Below, one piece after another: positions 5,824 through 6,812 of a DNA stretch of 6,812 nt. A program made the position numbers and the translations under genes. The notes under the pieces were generated by a model, which ran no database searches, had not been told where the DNA came from, and worked only from the letters and a program-made list of their open reading frames with translations. The DNA is taken from NCBI GenBank assembly GCA_041677345.1, contig JBAYQE010000119.1, positions 1 to 6,812 of the forward strand, in the 5' to 3' direction. This DNA is from JALOAT01 sp041677345. GTDB lineage: Bacteria; Pseudomonadota; Gammaproteobacteria; Thiohalomonadales; Thiohalomonadaceae. Position 1 is the first letter of the stretch, and each line of letters begins with the position of its first letter.

Positions 5824-6812
5824 ATGCAAATCCCCAGCCTTATCCCCATGATGAAGGAGCTCATCGCCGCTCCCTCCATCAGCAGCGTCAACCCCAGCTT
5901 CGACGGGGGAAACCTTGCGGTCATCCACCTCCTGGAACGCTGGTTGACCGACCTGGGCTTTGCGGTGGAGGTCCTGCCGCTGCCCGGGCGTCCGGACAAG
6001 GCCAATCTCATCGCCACCCTGGGCAGCGGCCCGGGTGGGTTGGTGCTGGCCGGCCACACCGACACGGTCCCGTACGACCATGAGCTGTGGCGCCATGACC
6101 CCTTCCGGCTCACCGAGGCGGACGGCCGGCTGTACGGGCTCGGCACCTCCGACATGAAGGGCTTTTTCGCCCTGGTACTGGAGGCCGTCCGCGAGGTCGA
6201 CGCCGCCGGGCTGCGCCGACCACTTATCGTGCTGGCCACTGCCGACGAAGAAAGTTCCATGGACGGGGCAAGAATGCTCGTGGACCTGGGCCGCCCCAAG
6301 GCGCGCTACGCCGTCATCGGCGAGCCCACCGGCCTGCGACCCATCCATGCGCACAAGGGCATCCTCATGGAAGCCATCCGCATCATCGGGCGCTCCGGCC
6401 ATTCCAGCGATCCCGCCCTCGGACTCAACGCCATCGAAGGCATGCACACAGCCATGGGCGAGGTGCTGCGCTGGCGCGCCGAGCTGCAGGCACGGTATCG
6501 GGACGAACGCTTCCGCGTGCCCGTGCCTACCCTCAATCTGGGACACATCCACGGCGGCGACAACCCTAACCGCATCTGCGCCGCCTGCGAGCTACACATC
6601 GACCTGCGCGCCTTGCCGGGCATGGCCCAGGAGGAGCTGCGCGCCACCCTCAAGGCGCGCCTGGACCACAGCCTCGAAGGCACCGGCTTCGGGGTGGAGG
6701 TCACCCCGTTGTTCCACGGCACCCCGCCCCTGCACACGCCGACCGATTCCCCCATCGTGCGCGCCGCCGAACGCCTCACCGGCCACAGCGCCGAGGCCGT
6801 GGCCTTCTGCAC
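5824..6812 (+). CDS. argE: Acetylornithine deacetylase ArgE, N-terminal part (cut by window edge)
   Basis: This is the first 329 codons of an M20-family metallopeptidase; the C-terminus lies beyond the window. It removes the acetyl group from N-acetylornithine in arginine synthesis. Zinc-site motifs are in place: GHTDTVP with His78 and Asp80 (77-83), GTSDMKG with Asp110 (107-113), the catalytic pair Glu142-Glu143 in ATADEESS (138-145), and Glu167 in IGEPT (165-169). The dimerization-domain segments AHKG (176-179), SGHSSDPALGLNAIE (191-205) and NLGHIHGGDNPNRIC (238-252) match E. coli ArgE closely, which favours ArgE over DapE or generic M20 enzymes. The last conserved metal histidine should lie roughly 25 codons past the edge. 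The ATG at 5824 fits the family N-terminus (LIAAPSIS at 13-20); ribosome-binding complementarity is poor. An in-frame TTG at 5788 and ATG at 5848 are alternatives. It is divergent from the GNAT-C39 gene. Confidence 0.95.
   Translation, partial: MQIPSLIPMMKELIAAPSISSVNPSFDGGNLAVIHLLERWLTDLGFAVEVLPLPGRPDKANLIATLGSGPGGLVLAGHTDTVPYDHELWRHDPFRLTEADGRLYGLGTSDMKGFFALVLEAVREVDAAGLRRPLIVLATADEESSMDGARMLVDLGRPKARYAVIGEPTGLRPIHAHKGILMEAIRIIGRSGHSSDPALGLNAIEGMHTAMGEVLRWRAELQARYRDERFRVPVPTLNLGHIHGGDNPNRICAACELHIDLRALPGMAQEELRATLKARLDHSLEGTGFGVEVTPLFHGTPPLHTPTDSPIVRAAERLTGHSAEAVAFC

Noticed and set aside
1..6812. CRISPR array, insertion sequence or toxin-antitoxin pair
   Set aside because: I found no regularly spaced repeats, transposase motifs, terminal inverted repeats or small paired genes of that type.

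Overview
This is a GC-rich window whose gene content points to a gammaproteobacterium. HrpA, a YqhA/UPF0114 membrane protein, ArgE and an elongator tRNA-Met all read like close relatives of the Escherichia coli versions, recalled from memory. The base composition and the RimK-like/GNAT-C39 gene pair would suit a Chromatiales-type lineage, but that rank is only inference.

Left part (1-2125). The N-terminal 457 codons of the DEAH-box RNA helicase gene hrpA run leftwards off the window. Upstream of it on the same strand is a CspA-family cold-shock gene, closed by a perfect 13-bp terminator hairpin. The 279 bp between the csp stop and the hrpA start hold only that terminator, a 12-bp palindrome and no convincing gene. 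The 269 bp between csp and the divergent yqhA-like gene hold candidate -10 elements for both directions and a hairpin followed by a T-run facing csp.

Middle (2126-3051). The yqhA-like gene, with four predicted membrane segments, reads rightwards. It is followed by overlapping GC-rich inverted repeats that could form competing hairpins. Convergent to it is tRNA-Met(CAT), with its own near-consensus sigma-70 promoter and a clear intrinsic terminator.

Right part (3095-6812). Two minus-strand genes are joined by a 4-bp ATGA overlap. The first encodes a GNAT acetyltransferase domain fused to a C39-like cysteine peptidase domain. The second encodes a RimK-like ATP-grasp ligase with an extra N-terminal (RLAN-type) domain. 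Together they look like a peptide- or amino-acid-modifying module: one enzyme to form amide bonds, one to acylate, one to cleave. Their substrate cannot be read from the sequence. The arginine-biosynthesis deacetylase gene argE is divergent from this pair across only 117 bp and runs off the right edge, so it lacks its C-terminus here. The two-gene operon is the most interesting part of the window. The rest is ordinary core genome.
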